Positions 1 through 10,866 of a DNA stretch of 64,000 nt are shown piece after piece (within the stretch, counting starts at the first letter, position 1; every line of letters starts with the position of its first letter). The notes beneath the pieces are model-generated. The model was not told where the DNA came from and ran no database searches. It saw only the letters and a list, made by a program, of their open reading frames with translations. A program made the translations under genes and the position numbers. This DNA comes from Azorinus chamasolen (taxonomy: Eukaryota; Mollusca; Bivalvia; Cardiida; Solecurtidae): contig OY755243.1 in NCBI GenBank assembly GCA_963576725.1, forward strand, positions 75,786,106 to 75,850,105, given 5' to 3'.

Positions 1-70
1 ATACCTGTAATATAATTCTAGGGATGTACATACGATGCGTACTAATCTGTTAAAACATCTGATTTCTCAG

Positions 71-168
71 CCAAACCCTATCTTGCTGCCACTCATTAGA
101 ATCGCCAAACCATATCTTGCAACAACTCACTAGAATTCTAATGAGTTGCTGCAAGATAGGGTTTGGCG
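71..168. repeat. Palindromic repeat, family P
   Basis: Arms of about 32 bp (71-102 and 135-166) are inverted copies. The spacer between them is a third, direct copy of the arm. A related fragment (caagatagcgtttggcgga) recurs near 623. No recognised termini. Confidence 0.7.
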
Positions 169-217
169 GACTAATTTAACAAAGCTTGTACGACAGACCC
201 CCAGCAAAGCTATTGAA

Positions 218-500
218 AAAGTGTCCTGATAACGGTTGTAAGTGGACACTTTTGTACGCACGTGATTCTTGTGGTTAAAACCTATCTACCTAGGATTTGA
301 ATTGGGTGAACCAAGGGGAAAACATTTTGTACTCATTTGTGAAATATTCATTTTTATTCATTTTTAATCAAAATTAAAAGTCTACAACGTACTGTCGTAC
401 AAGTAAGATATATGTACTCGTCTTACTACGCCTCGGACACGTCTTCGGTCATGCGAACAAACTGTCCTGATAACGGTTGTAAGAAGACACTTTGGTAGTA
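218..500. repeat. Pair of hairpin-forming direct repeats
   Basis: Two copies of about 36 bp (218-257 and 463-500) share TGTCCTGATAACGGTTGTAAG. In the first, GTGTCC and GGACAC can pair. About 205 bp of AT-rich sequence separates them. Confidence 0.6.
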
Positions 501-544
501 AGACTCGTACTGTATCTATTACTTATAATATTATTACAACAAGA

Positions 545-615
545 AACGTTTTGATGGAATATAATATAATATATATAATAATATAATATAATATATAATA
601 TACAGCATATAATAT
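545..615. repeat. AT-rich low-complexity tract
   Basis: Irregular (ATAATAT)n run with no coding or element signal. Confidence 0.8.
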
Positions 616-815
616 TAACAGAACAAGATAGCGTTTGGCGGAATAATGCAACATATATTTTAATTGCATTTTCTAAATATCCTTCTTATCTACAGCTTTG
701 AAATCATCTTTATCTGTCAATCTAATACATTGATTTTGTGGTACAGCTGTTACATATTGTGTAATGTATGGTTTGTGGTTTTCAGTAGCAATACATCTAA
801 CCAATATTTTCGAAA

Positions 816-884
816 CAAAACCTCTCTAAACCGGACGTTAAATTTAGTATAAATATCGGTCTTAGAGACAGGTGGCAGCTCAAC
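816..884. mobile_element. Family G MITE, left-end fragment
   Basis: Carries the G left end (CCTCTCTAAACCGGACGTTA) and the start of the stem (CAGGTGGCAGCT), then stops. The short ORF over it is not a gene. Confidence 0.7.
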
Positions 885-923
885 TCAATAGAATACATCT
901 TATGCGACTACTCAACCCGTTGC

Positions 924-971
924 CTAATTAATATTCATGCCAGAAATCATGAATGTATGAATATTAATTAG
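924..971. repeat. Short hairpin with AT-rich arms
   Basis: 15-bp inverted arms CTAATTAATATTCAT and ATGAATATTAATTAG, resembling the AT-rich body of family A2; probably an A2 remnant. Confidence 0.6.
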
Positions 972-1007
972 CTCAAGGTTCTAAAGGCAATATGAGCAAA
1001 GGTGTTT

Positions 1008-1230
1008 TTAACGCTTTACTCCATGAATATTTATGTAAAATATTATGACATCATGAATGCTAGTTTATTTTTTAAAAAATGGCTTGCTACCAAAAGGAAT
1101 TTGTGGCAACGGCAGAAACTGTGAAATCATATTTGTATTATTTCATAAACAAATAGAGCAGACCATGTTTACTCTGGATCTACTCTGCTTGCAAAGGCAT
1201 AGAAATGCGTAATTATGGAGTAAAGGTAAA
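1008..1230. mobile_element. Family A2 palindromic MITE (decayed stem)
   Basis: Starts TTAACGCTTTACTCCATGAA and ends GGAGTAAAGG. The body has the A2 signature (ATGACATCATGAAT, GGCAGAAACTGT). The stem near 1148-1196 has lost most of its pairing. Confidence 0.75.
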
Positions 1231-1547
1231 AATGGCAGAAACTGTAAAATGAGATACAGTAAAACCTCTCCATAACGGCCGCTAAATTACATCAAATATT
1301 TTGTGTTAAATACAGGTGACTGCTTAAAGCATTGTGAAGGTAAAACAGAACGCTCCTATAGGAGCGTTCTGTTTTACTTTCACCTTGCTTTAAGCAGCCA
1401 CCTGCCCTAATACCAACGAATTAACACAATTTACTGGCTGTTATAGAGAGGGTTTGCTGTATATACTAATTCATAAGCAAATAGAGCATACCCTGGTCAG
1501 ACAATTTGCAATGAAGTTAAAAGGTGTCTCTATCAGGTACAGGGTTA
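1224..1547. mobile_element. Family A2 MITE fragment hosting an F element
   Basis: Body sequence GGCAGAAACTGTAAAATGAGA, then the F element, then ATTCATAAGCAAATAGAGCA and the terminal GGGTTAA. The two pieces are continuous A2 sequence once F is removed. The left end abuts the preceding A2 copy. Confidence 0.65.
1255..1461. mobile_element. Family F palindromic MITE, TA target
   Basis: Ends TA-CAGTAAAACCTCTC and GTTTGCTG-TA. The F stem carries AAAACAGAACGCTCC around the TATA dyad. It is inserted in an A2 body. F ends resemble pogo/Tc1 non-autonomous elements. Confidence 0.85.
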
Positions 1548-1567
1548 ATGAAAAGGTGATGGTGCCT

Positions 1568-1853
1568 TTAACTAATTCCCTCCTAGACTATTTTAGACCC
1601 CTCCCCTCTGAAAAAATCTACAGAAAAGGAGTATAAAGTATAGAAAAGGAGAATTTTTAGAATTGTGTAGTTTTTAACCCATTGTGATAAATAGACAGCA
1701 TTCGTTGCCGGAGAAAACGTGTACAACACCATTAGACGGCATGTCTAATGTCTGTATTCATTGGTGCAGTATTTTTAACTATTTATCACAATGGTTTCAA
1801 AATGTGACTTTGACAGAGGCGCCAAAATGCGTCACTAGGAGAGAATGTGTTAA
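1568..1853. mobile_element. Family B palindromic MITE (divergent centre)
   Basis: TTAA at both ends. Outer stem ATTGTGATAAATAG pairs with CTATTTATCACAAT, but the usual inner GAGCATTTGCTCC is replaced by about 80 bp of other sequence. Confidence 0.75.
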
Positions 1854-2257
1854 TATAATGTGATTGCTTAATGAAGGGCGAACGTACTACCGAAAACTCC
1901 TGTGCTGTGTGAGATTTCTACATTAAGCTTCTAACTGGCAGAACTAGGTCGTTTTATAACATTTCGTAGGTTCATCGCTAAAGTAATATAGCATTTAAAG
2001 GTCATTAAGAAACATTAGTCGGCTCCTACGTGCAAAGTAGATTTTTCCATAAACGGTATGATGATATAAATTTGATATCAATTTAATAGCTGTTTGTATA
2101 TATAAAGGATGCTATGGTAGTGTTAAAGAGCAAACGGCCATGGCGTAACAAACTTGCTCTTGTATGCTGTTTCGTTGATATATTCATATCTAATGTTAAA
2201 AAAGAACAATACGCCATTTGTTTTACAAAAACGATCTGCAAACATCTGAGTAGACTA
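1854..2257. other. Unassigned intergenic stretch
   Basis: No gene, RNA or recognised element. The reverse-strand ORF here overlaps the H element and looks accidental. Confidence 0.5.
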
Positions 2258-2580
2258 TAAGTTGAACTTCGATATCTCGAACTCGGATAACTCGAACTTC
2301 GGGATAACTCGAACAAAACGTTCAGTCCTTCCAAAACTTACAATACAGAATTGCTCTAGTAATGTATCTCTTACAGATATCTAGAAACACATGTGACAGC
2401 TTAATACAGGTCAAAAGTAATGCCGAAAGCTCCTATAGGAGCTTTCAGCATTACTTTAGACCTGTATTAAGCTGTGACCCTTAGAATTGTTCAGATTAGA
2501 AATCGGATGACTCGAACTTCTGTTATCTCGAACTAATTTGTATGGTCCCTTAAAGTTCGAGTTATCGAAGTTCAACTATA
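2258..2580. mobile_element. Family H palindromic MITE
   Basis: Terminal inverted repeats AGTTGAACTTCGATATCTCG and CGAAGTTCAACT, with several internal AACTCGAACTTC units. The central hairpin stem is GACAGCTTAATRCAGGTC through GAAAGCTCC around TATA. TA-type ends suggest a pogo-like, non-autonomous origin. Confidence 0.85.
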
Positions 2581-3220
2581 TTTGAATAAGTATTGCTGTA
2601 TTATTGATCTTTAGCCAGCTGAGTAATTTCTGCAAAATAAACAAAAATCCTGAGTACAGACACTAATAAAGACATTCAGCTATAATGTCAATGTTTCAAC
2701 GTAATCATTTCATTTTTTACATGAATTCTCAACAGTGAACGAGTTAAAACGGACATAATATTATACATAACAGATCTAATCGAAACAGTGATTTAAACGT
2801 GGATTAAACATTCAAATCACGTTCTTACGAACGTTCATTCAAGTTTATTATACAAAACAACACCCCAAAAAACCAAACAATTTTTTGTTTTATGTTGCAT
2901 TGTCTGTAGTACTTCCAGCGGGGAAGCCCTTTCCTTATCACAGGCATATACATAAATTAGGTTATTAAAGACATTCTTGACAGCTGTGCCTGTGTTTATT
3001 GCCAACTTCGCCACGGATCCCGCAAGGCCAAAGATTGTGAAACTTAACAATTAACGAGATATTCCAAAACATTCCTTGTAGAGCTGTACAGGAAACAGAG
3101 GCAGCCAAGATGATAATCTTAGTGGAGTATAAATTACATTTAGTCCTTAAATAATCAAACTTTTTAAGTCTATTTGGAAAGCCGAGTACATGGCAACATA
3201 GTTGCTGCACAAGAGGTTAT
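2581..3220. other. Unassigned stretch
   Basis: No recognisable element. Two reverse-strand ORFs (71 and 81 codons, overlapping in different frames) show no domain or splice signal. Confidence 0.5.
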
Positions 3221-3434
3221 TCCTTAGCATTTCCAATCCTGAATTTTCAGAGTGTAATTGTCCATCATTGTTTATTGGTAGAGTCCATACTTATGAAATG
3301 GTAAAATCTGCGAGAGCATTTGAAATGGCGAACACTGCAGACCCTGATCAGAGGGCTCCTCTAGGAGCCTCCTGATCTGGGTTTACACTGCTTGCGAATG
3401 ACAGTGCACTCGTTTTCCGCATTTGAAGGGTTAA
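3221..3434. mobile_element. Family K palindromic MITE
   Basis: Stem 3328-3397: AACACTGCAGACCCTGATCA, then GAGGGCTCCTCTAGGAGCC. Right end AAGGGTTAA is clear; the left end (TTCCTTAGCA) is decayed. Confidence 0.7.
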
Positions 3435-3620
3435 ACCCTTACTGACCCAAAACATTTGGCGATTCATGAATGCAGTTTCTGGCCAGAGTCATTGATATTT
3501 GGATACCCCCATCTTCATTGGAAATACCTGATGGATACGCTTTATGACGCCATGCAAATAGAGTAGATCCAGGTCAGAGGTTACTGAAGGAGCTGTCTGG
3601 TCAGGGTTAGCGGAAATACC
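3431..3620. mobile_element. Degraded family A fragment
   Basis: Starts at the TTAA shared with the preceding K copy. A weak stem (GCAAATAGAGTAGATCCAGG...GTCTGGTCAGGG) remains at 3554-3605. Confidence 0.5.
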
Positions 3621-4131
3621 TTTATTTTATTCTAACTTATATTAATAAAATCGTCGAAGTTTATTATTGTAATTGGCACATTCTGTTGCTGGCCATAGAT
3701 TACACCGGCAGTAAACCTATCACATAGAAGCCATTTTGTAACACGAAACTCTAAATTATTCTAGTCCAACTGTTTGACATAAATCTTAATTTGATGGGCT
3801 TAATGGTGCTTTTATTGGGCATTCTGGCACGCTGGTTGACGAGGTAGAAGAGACTATGTCTATGAGTGACGTGGCCCTTTTAAAGTAAGAGACAGTTTGG
3901 GGTAACCCGACCCCATTTTTAGTCATAAATACTGTGAAAGTATGGCCTGGTTGAGTGATACAATTGTGACCCAAAGCAGGCCAAGATGGACACAGACAAC
4001 GGCAAACAGCATGAGATCAGTGGCATGTCACCTAAAATCAATTTTAGTTCTCATTGTACTTTTATAAAATTATCATCAATGTGTTGTCGCACCTGTGTAA
4101 GTCGACCACTTAAGGAATACAATGGGTGTCT
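3621..4131. other. Unassigned stretch
   Basis: No supported gene or element. A 62-codon reverse ORF has no family resemblance. Confidence 0.5.
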
Positions 4132-4348
4132 TTTACCAATTACTCCATAAATATTCATGAAAGAAGTACATACTAGCCGATACTTTTTTATAATGACCTT
4201 TGAAATCAGGATTTGTTTGGTCAAGATCGAAACTGTAGAATCAGGTGTGTATTACTAAATAAGCAAATATATCTCCTAAGGAACCGTCTGATATGCGTCT
4301 GTTCTGTTTGCAAAAGCATTGAAAGGCGTATCTATGGCATAAATGGTT
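4132..4348. mobile_element. Family A2 MITE (decayed)
   Basis: ATTACTCCATAAATATTCAT left end, GAAACTGTAGAATCAG body, and only the right stem arm (GGAACCGTCTGATATG) preserved. Confidence 0.65.
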
Positions 4349-4560
4349 ATGAGCAGATGGCTGTATAATGTAGAACTATTGGAGTTTTCTATAATGATGT
4401 TCGTCATGCATACAGCTACCATCAACCGTAAAGATACAGCATTGACGTCCTTTTGGTGGTCGTCAACTTGTAGAGGGGTTCCAATTTACTCTGGTACTGT
4501 TTTATCATTCTGCATGTTAATAACTGCTGTCACTACTGTCTATAGGACAAAGCAGTGTTA

Positions 4561-4620
4561 ACATTTGCAAACTGCTTTGATCCAGATGAGATGCAGAGAT
4601 CCAAACTGGTTGACACACTG
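4561..4620. mobile_element. Family C stem fragment
   Basis: TTTGCAAACTGCTTTGATCC and AGATGAGATGC remain of a C hairpin. No termini. Confidence 0.45.
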
Positions 4621-4756
4621 CTCGTGAGATTGGGAAAGTAATGGAGACCACCATTGTTTTCAGAATAAAAGAGGAGGTCCATTTTACAAAAGCTTATTGA
4701 AATTAAAAACAAATGTAGTTACAATACGTTTGCGCTTAGACGTAGATTTTCACTAA

Positions 4757-4949
4757 GCAGAGGTCCAGATGAGATGCATAAATTAAACATTTTCAAGAAT
4801 AGCTCCTTTAATTCTCCACCAAACCGTACACTGTGACCACTCTTTAGAATCGTCTCTTCGAGACGATTCTAAAGAGTGGTCACAGTGTACGGTTTGGTGG
4901 AGAAATGACGAGTTTAGTATTTGAGTACGCACCTTTGTCTGTAGCTTTG
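4757..4949. mobile_element. Family J palindromic element
   Basis: Near-perfect palindrome 4813-4903 (TCTCCACCAAACC...GTCTC-TTC-GAGAC...). It is flanked by conserved J sequence: CAGAGGTCCAGATGAGATGC on the left and GTACGCACCTTTGTCTGTAG on the right. The same flanks recur at 48918, 55509 and 60178, which defines the unit. No TTAA or TA termini. Confidence 0.8.
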
Positions 4950-5051
4950 ATTAAGCATTACTTTTTCAACTTAACGATCAAAATCTCAAAAAGCCACCAT
5001 CGCCGTTGGGTTCCGATTGAATAGTATATACCCGATAATTCATCAGTTTCG

Positions 5052-5180
5052 TCTAAACCCATTCAGTGCTGATGGCGAATTGGCGATAACTTTTGCAAGC
5101 AGTTTGGATCCAGATAAGACGCCGAGTAAATCGGTGTCCCATCAGGAACCAATATGTTGGACACTCTGGTATAGTTTTTG
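5052..5180. mobile_element. Family C MITE, partial
   Basis: Stem GCAAGCAGTTTGGATCCAGA with tip GACGCCGAGTAAATCGGTGTC; one end decayed. Confidence 0.6.
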
Positions 5181-5282
5181 TAAAGAAAGTAAGGAAATGA
5201 TGTCTTTTAGGAACACAAAAAGGCAGTGATATTGGTACTTCAAATATTCACAGGGCTGAAACTACGGTTTAAACCTTACTGT

Positions 5283-5485
5283 TTAAACCTTACACGAGTG
5301 ACTGGTGTCATTTGCAAACAGTGTCGACCCAGATGAGAGGGCTCCTAGAGGAACACTCTCATCAGGGTCTGCACTGTTTGTCATGTTACACATTTCTTTA
5401 GAAAAAACCCAAATAGTCACCACAAGCTTCACCTGTTTGAATTTTGGAATTGTCCATTTGAAAATTCAGAGTTGTAAGGGTTTAA
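5283..5485. mobile_element. Family L palindromic MITE
   Basis: TTAA at both ends. Stem 5313-5381 has GCAAACAGTGTCGACCCAGA and GATGAGAGGGCTCCTAGAGG. The body (CACCTGTTTGAATTTTGGAA) matches the L copy at 53135. Confidence 0.8.
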
Positions 5486-6580
5486 CATTATGTTCACTTT
5501 CCCTTGCTCACCTGTTGTGTTATTATAACCGTTAAAGTGCAATAAAATGACAAAATCGATCACAATGATATATTGTTAACGTAGTTTATATGATGGTTAT
5601 TATCTGATATTATGCTTGCTATTTTTTACGCTAGGTCGACTCTTACGGGCTGATAGATTTATACCTAATTTAACGACTTCGACGTGATAGGACAAGGCTA
5701 TGGTCCATATATTTGTTAAATAATGTTTTTGAAAAGAAATGGTTTTCTGTTATTTGCACTTTTGAATAGGAGAATCCAATATTAAATGGTTGGAGTCATG
5801 TTAGAGATGAAGAGACTGATTAAACTATAATATAACAAACAAAATAACGCAATGCATTATAGTTTGTTGCTCGTATCAAGGCATATTTCCTATATAAAAC
5901 TCCATTTTGTAAATTATTTGACTGATATTACTAGTTAAAATTACATATTAACAAAGTATTTTATGTAATTTAAAAACTAGCATGGTACCTATAGAAGAAG
6001 TTGGTTGCTATGGCATCAATTTACCAAATGTGTGACATATTGAGCATAATTATTGTTTTCTTATGTATGCCAACAATATTTTTTGCTCAAATCATTTCAA
6101 CAATTTACTGACAGATTAAATTCAACATATCTGTGATTTTCAGTATTGTGAGAAATCGTTGCTATGGCAATTTTTAGAATTATCGTAACACGGAAAAATA
6201 AAAGTATTTTGATTAAAAATGTATTTCGATTAACAAAGTGTTTTGACTGAAAAGTAATTTGTAAACAATTGTGGTGAAACGTTATTTATTATTATTGCTG
6301 TCAGAAGTTGATACATAAAATAGTTAGTACATGTGTATTTATAATACTGTGTAAGTATATAATTGCCATGACAACAGTATTTGTCGATCCATTAAATTGT
6401 TGATACACATTATTAGTTATTTAAAGACTAAATTTGATGTAGGACTGAGTTTTTGCCATTTGTGACTCCGTGAATTTTGTCCTTTATTGAAACGAACACT
6501 ATTTTGTAGAAGATTCCGAAATGCACAGAATCTCACATTGGTACATAATTATACACATGTACTAAGTAATATATTAATTA
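5486..6580. other. Long AT-rich spacer without recognised features
   Basis: About 1.1 kb with no ORF over 60 codons, hairpin or known family. One of the few large unique blocks in the window. Confidence 0.55.
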
Positions 6581-6582
6581 TG

Positions 6583-7009
6583 CCTGAAGTGCACTGTGAT
6601 TGCCCTAGAGATCAGCTGTTATCTATTGATCCATTTCCTTATTGAATATTTATGTAAAAATAATGACATCGGCATTATAGATTACAATAACTTTTATAAT
6701 ATCATACGAACACAGGATACTTTAGCCATAATAGAATCTGTAAACTCAAATTTGTATTACTAGTATTTCATAAGAAAACAAACGGAACAGACCCTGATCA
6801 GACGGTTCCTACGGGAGCCGTTTGATCTGGGTCTACTCTGTTTCCAAAGGCGTGAAATATCGCTAATATGAAGGAAAGGGTTAACTGTGCACTGACCTTT
6901 GTTGTCGAAGTGCACCAGTCAATTGCTTCACTTAGAACATATACTGGGGCATATATTGTACCTGAAGTGCGTTGTAAATGCGTTTGCCCCAGAGATCACC
7001 TGTTATCTA
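6583..7009. repeat. Direct repeat flanking an A2 element
   Basis: CCTGAAGTGC...CAGAGATCA..CTGTTATCT occurs at 6583-6623 and again at 6961-7009, on either side of the A2 copy. This suggests a local duplication. Confidence 0.6.
6629..6884. mobile_element. Family A2 palindromic MITE
   Basis: Stem 6777-6844 is well preserved (GACGGTTCCTACGGGAGCCG tip). Right end GGAAAGGGTTAA. Confidence 0.8.
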
Positions 7010-7277
7010 CGTATTTATACAATGTATGACGGAAAGGGGGTAATGCGCTTTTTATTTGTTCTGAAGTTTCCGACTAGAAAACGGATATAAGACGAATGAT
7101 GATGAATTGATATTCGACATTTTTTGTCAGACTTATGTGTATTGTATTTGTCAGGTTATGCTCTTGACGTAGGCGTGCACTGTAATTCCAGTTTGAAGCA
7201 TGTTTCTTTGTCTCTGTTCACGTAATAACTTCTGGAACTGTGCTTAACCCATTTTTTTTACTTAGAAAGGGTCATTG

Positions 7278-7343
7278 CCATACTATGTAGACCCAGATCA
7301 GAGGGTTCCTTCAGGGGCCTTCTGATCATAGTATGCACTGTTT
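7278..7343. mobile_element. Family K stem
   Basis: CATACTATGTAGACCCAGAT, GAGGGTTCC...GGGGCCTTCTGATC hairpin joined directly to the H element downstream. Confidence 0.55.
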
Positions 7344-7348
7344 TCTTC

Positions 7349-7651
7349 TGTATATTGGATAACTCGAACTCCTGGATAACTCGAAGTAAAAGTTTGGTCT
7401 TTCCCAAATTTATAATACAGACTTTTTCTAAAATATATCTCTACGAACATCTAGAAACACATGTGACAGCTTAATGCGGGTCGAAAGTAATGCTGAAAGC
7501 TCCTACAGTATATTTCTGCATTACTTTAGATATGCATTAAGTTGTGAACTTCAGAAATTGTTCAGATTAGAAAACGGATGATTCGAACAACCTTTATCTC
7601 GAAATAATTTGTATGGTTCCTTGAAGTTCGAGATATTGGAGTTCAACCGTA
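7349..7651. mobile_element. Family H MITE, 5'-truncated
   Basis: Lacks the left inverted repeat. It keeps GATAACTCGAACTCCTGG, the GACAGCTTAATGCGGGTCGA stem, and the right end GTTCGAGATATTGGAGTTCA. Confidence 0.75.
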
Positions 7652-7785
7652 TTTCGATTCATGACATATTTCCCACAAAACGAATGCCAACAAGTAGATA
7701 CAAAACAAAAGTATGTGTGTGAATGTGTTTGAACCTCACGCACTCGTGTCCCAAGATTCACATCTGTAATTACAGTATCATGTTT

Positions 7786-8010
7786 TAACCTTTTCTCTGT
7801 TCTGTATTCTTGTGAGAAATAATCACAAAATGAATATTTATAAGCTTAAGTTTTATAATATAAAACTTTTCACGGAATTTTTGCATTGACAAAAATTATA
7901 GAATCAGATCTATATCATGTCAAAAGCAAACAGAGCAGACCCTGATCAGACGGCTCTTATAGGAGCCATCTGATATGGGTGTATTCTGTTTGCGAATGCG
8001 TACAACACGT
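7786..8010. mobile_element. Family A2 palindromic MITE
   Basis: Stem 7926-7993 with the CGGCTCTTATAGGAGCC tip; A2 body (TATAGAATCAGATCTATATC). Terminal TTAA decayed on the right. Confidence 0.75.
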
Positions 8011-8035
8011 TTGGTTCGGGGTATTCAATGCAGCT

Positions 8036-8115
8036 GGTAGCTTTTAAACAGAACACGCTTAATGCAGAAAGCTCCAATCTGTATTACATTTGCCATGTAG
8101 CAGCCATCTGCGTTC
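8036..8115. mobile_element. Family I fragment
   Basis: CTTAATGCAGAAAGCTCC and a weak pairing arm ending AGCAGCCATCTGCG. The middle of the stem arm is missing. Confidence 0.45.
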
Positions 8116-8576
8116 TAAAACTACAAACATAGCGCTAGAAGCAAAATGCTAGGATTAGATATTTGCCAAGTGCCAGTTTTTTGTTCGTTCTGAGATATGC
8201 GGACGCATGTCTAGAAGACAGAATTCCACTCAATTACTCAGTGTGACAAATAGTCTTGTAACCATGCAAGCGATGCCAACGTTAACTAGACATTGCTTCA
8301 ATCGTATCAGATCAGTTAGAATTCCCTTGGCACCACTCGCAGATTTCTCTTTTTGCATTTGCGTGCGGTCGGCATGCGTTTGTCAAATATTCTAATTAAC
8401 GTGTGGTTCGCTGAAAGAGCACACAAAAAGAGCGAAAACTGCACACTCTGTTATCGCATTTTTTCTGACTTCCTCTGTGATATTGAATGTACTTTGTGAT
8501 AGTGAGTACATACAAACCCACTCTTTGTCATTAAGATGAGTTTGATTCAATTTTATACAGGGTACATTGTTTACAT
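8116..8576. other. Unassigned stretch
   Basis: No supported element; the 62-codon ORF here has no recognisable domain. Confidence 0.5.
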
Positions 8577-8811
8577 TTATCGTTTACTCCATAAATACGT
8601 ATTTCAGCGCCTTCGCAAACTGAGTAGACCCAGATCAGACGGCTCCCACAGGATCAGAGGTTTCTCTGTTTGCTACTGGCATAACATAGATCTGATTCTA
8701 CAGTTTTCGTAAGGGTCAAGAAATTTCATCATACATAACTATTAAAATAGGTTAATTAATATTCATCATGTCATTATTTCTTACATAAATATTCATGGAG
8801 TGAAGCGTTAA
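8577..8811. mobile_element. Family A2 MITE (reverse orientation)
   Basis: Short arm first (TTTACTCCATAAATACGTAT), then the stem, then the A2 body ending ATTCATGGAGTGAAGCGTTAA. The inner right stem arm is largely deleted. Confidence 0.75.
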
Positions 8812-8995
8812 ACAACGCAATAAGGCAACATAATTTCTGCATAGGATATTATGGTTATACTCTGTTCGTATCCAATAAGTATTTATTGCATAATGCACGT
8901 TCCAGTTCCTGACATATATCAACCTTATCGATAATGACAAGCGTTTTAACTTCTTATATGTTTTTAAACATTTGTGCCATTCAACAGGACAAATA

Positions 8996-9063
8996 TGAAC
9001 AGTGTAGACCCATATCAGAGGTTTCCTCCATGAGCCCTCTGGTCCGGGTATGCATTGTTTGCT
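8996..9063. mobile_element. Family K stem
   Basis: AACAGTGTAGACCCATATCA pairs with GGTCCGGGTATGCATTGTT; flanks not assigned. Confidence 0.5.
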
Positions 9064-9364
9064 CAACAAATTATTTCTCAAAGGCCAAGTCGGCAAAAGA
9101 ATTATTGTAGAAAGAAAATCTCAAAATGAAAATAAGTTTAATCTAAAATATATATGTTCTATTTACTAAGCTGGGATAAACGCATTGGTAGGCTTTGTTG
9201 TTGAGTACATTCTCTCAGATTTCCACTGCTTTGACCTGCGGATAACAGGTCAACCTGAACTGACATAGAAGTTCCCTTATAATGTATCATGGTCTTAATG
9301 TTTTCTGTTCCTTTGATGGTACATTCCGACCATTCTTGCATGTGTTCTCTGCTTCGTTCCTCAG

Positions 9365-9616
9365 TTAACCTTTTCCCTCATATAAACGTGTTTCCACGCA
9401 TTTACAAACAGAGTGGACCCAGATCAGACGGCTCATAGAGGAGCCGTCTGATCAGGGTCTACTCTGTTTGCTAATATATATTGATAGATATGTTTCTTTA
9501 CTTTCTAAAATGTCTACATTGTTCCACCTTCCATATTTCTTTATAACTATTTTGTTAATGAATATTAAGTATAGGTACCGAAAATTGGCCTAAATACAGA
9601 ACAGGGAAAGGGTTAA
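9365..9616. mobile_element. Family A1 palindromic MITE
   Basis: TTAACCTTTTCCCTCATATA to GGAAAGGGTTAA, 252 bp. The stem (9404-9472) lies off-centre, about 40 bp from one end. The long side has the A1 signature TTTACTTTCTAAAATG and TTCCACCTTCCATATTTC. Confidence 0.9.
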
Positions 9617-9744
9617 CACAGAGTCTCGGTCGATGCTAATAGAATCAGCAATGGACCATTTGAAGGTGTTCAGTATGTCAGCTCTTTTCATACGGTGCTG
9701 CAATATGGAAGTCTATGGTATCCAGTATCGTTCCAAAATATGAA

Positions 9745-9955
9745 AATGCTCTGGCATGCCTTTGCAAACAAAGCAGACCCAGATCAGACGGCTCCTATAG
9801 GAGCCGTCTGCTCAGGGTCTGCTCTGTTTGCATAAGAAATATTCTGCCATGGTAAAGTATTCTCTTGTTCATAATGCCATTATAAAATAATTTCAGCTGA
9901 TTAATATTCATACAATCATTATTTCTTACTATATATCCATCAGGGAACGGGTTAA
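9745..9955. mobile_element. Family A2 palindromic MITE
   Basis: Stem 9764-9832 (CAGACGGCTCCTATAGGAGC tip) is nearly perfect. A2 body ends GGGAACGGGTTAA; the other terminus is decayed. Confidence 0.8.
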
Positions 9956-9994
9956 ATGAAATCATATGTAACGATATTCTCTCTCTTTTGTGAT

Positions 9995-10160
9995 TTAACA
10001 CATTCCCCCCTAGTGGCGCATTTTGACGCCTCTGTATAGGTCACATTTTGAAACCATTGTGATAAATAGAGCATTTGCTCCAATGGAGCAAATGCTCTAT
10101 TTATCTCAATGGTTTCAAAACTACACAATTTTAAAATTATCCTTTTATTTAATGTTAATG
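9995..10160. mobile_element. Family B MITE, right end lost
   Basis: TTAACACATTCCC left end and a strong stem at 10050-10116 (GAGCATTTGCTCC tip). The usual GAGGGAATGGGTTAA end is missing. Confidence 0.8.
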
Positions 10161-10629
10161 CAAGTTTTATCATCTTGTTCTACTTATATTGTTCTATTGC
10201 ATCATATTAATGTCCATTGTCAGCTAACAGTAGCGACCATACTATTCATAGATACACAATGTCATCTTCCTCTTTTTTAAAATATAAAAAAAATAAAAAT
10301 GAAACACGCATTTCATTTAGCGATCTCTATGAAAGTAAAACAAGTTTAAGCCGTCTTGTGATCGTCATTCTAAGTATTTTCTTTTAGTACCTCGGGTCAC
10401 TTTTCTATGTAGAATATTGACCCGGGGAACACATTTCTACAGAGGGTCACATTTTGGACTATTCTTCATTATATCGGGGTGTGAATCGCTAAGTAAAGGA
10501 GTGAGTGAGAGGTCAAAATATATTATATTGCTTAAGTTGTCTATAGACAATGAAAATCTTCTTTGGACAGCTTTAGGTAGTCTCAGAGAGTTGCTCTTTC
10601 AAGGCTGCAAAAGCTGGTACATGAATGCC
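10161..10629. other. Unassigned stretch
   Basis: No gene or element recognised. A weak inverted pair around GGTCAC...GACCC near 10395-10450 is too imperfect to classify. Confidence 0.5.
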
Positions 10630-10866
10630 TTAACCCTTTCGGCGCCAAATTTCTAATTGTCGTCTGCAGTCCAAGTTTGTTAAGTCATTCGGTAAAATAA
10701 GGAAATGAGATAAATAAATGCAAATTTCAATGGAATAAAGCACAGATATAAGAAATAAAGTTTGATACAAAAAGTGAAGCCCTTGATCAGACGCCGCCTT
10801 GAAGAGATCTGGGACTGCACTATTTGTCATGGTGCATTTATGCGACATTGGCGGCGAAAGGGTTAA
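10630..10866. mobile_element. Family D palindromic MITE
   Basis: TTAACCCTTTCGGCGCC to GGCGGCGAAAGGGTTAA, 237 bp, with intact TTAA target copies. Stem GAAGCCCTTGATCAGACGCC; the right inner arm is partly deleted. The body carries ATTGTCGTCTGCA. Confidence 0.9.

Noticed and set aside
8752..9096. 114-codon minus-strand ORF
   Set aside because: Runs through A2 and K elements; no domain.
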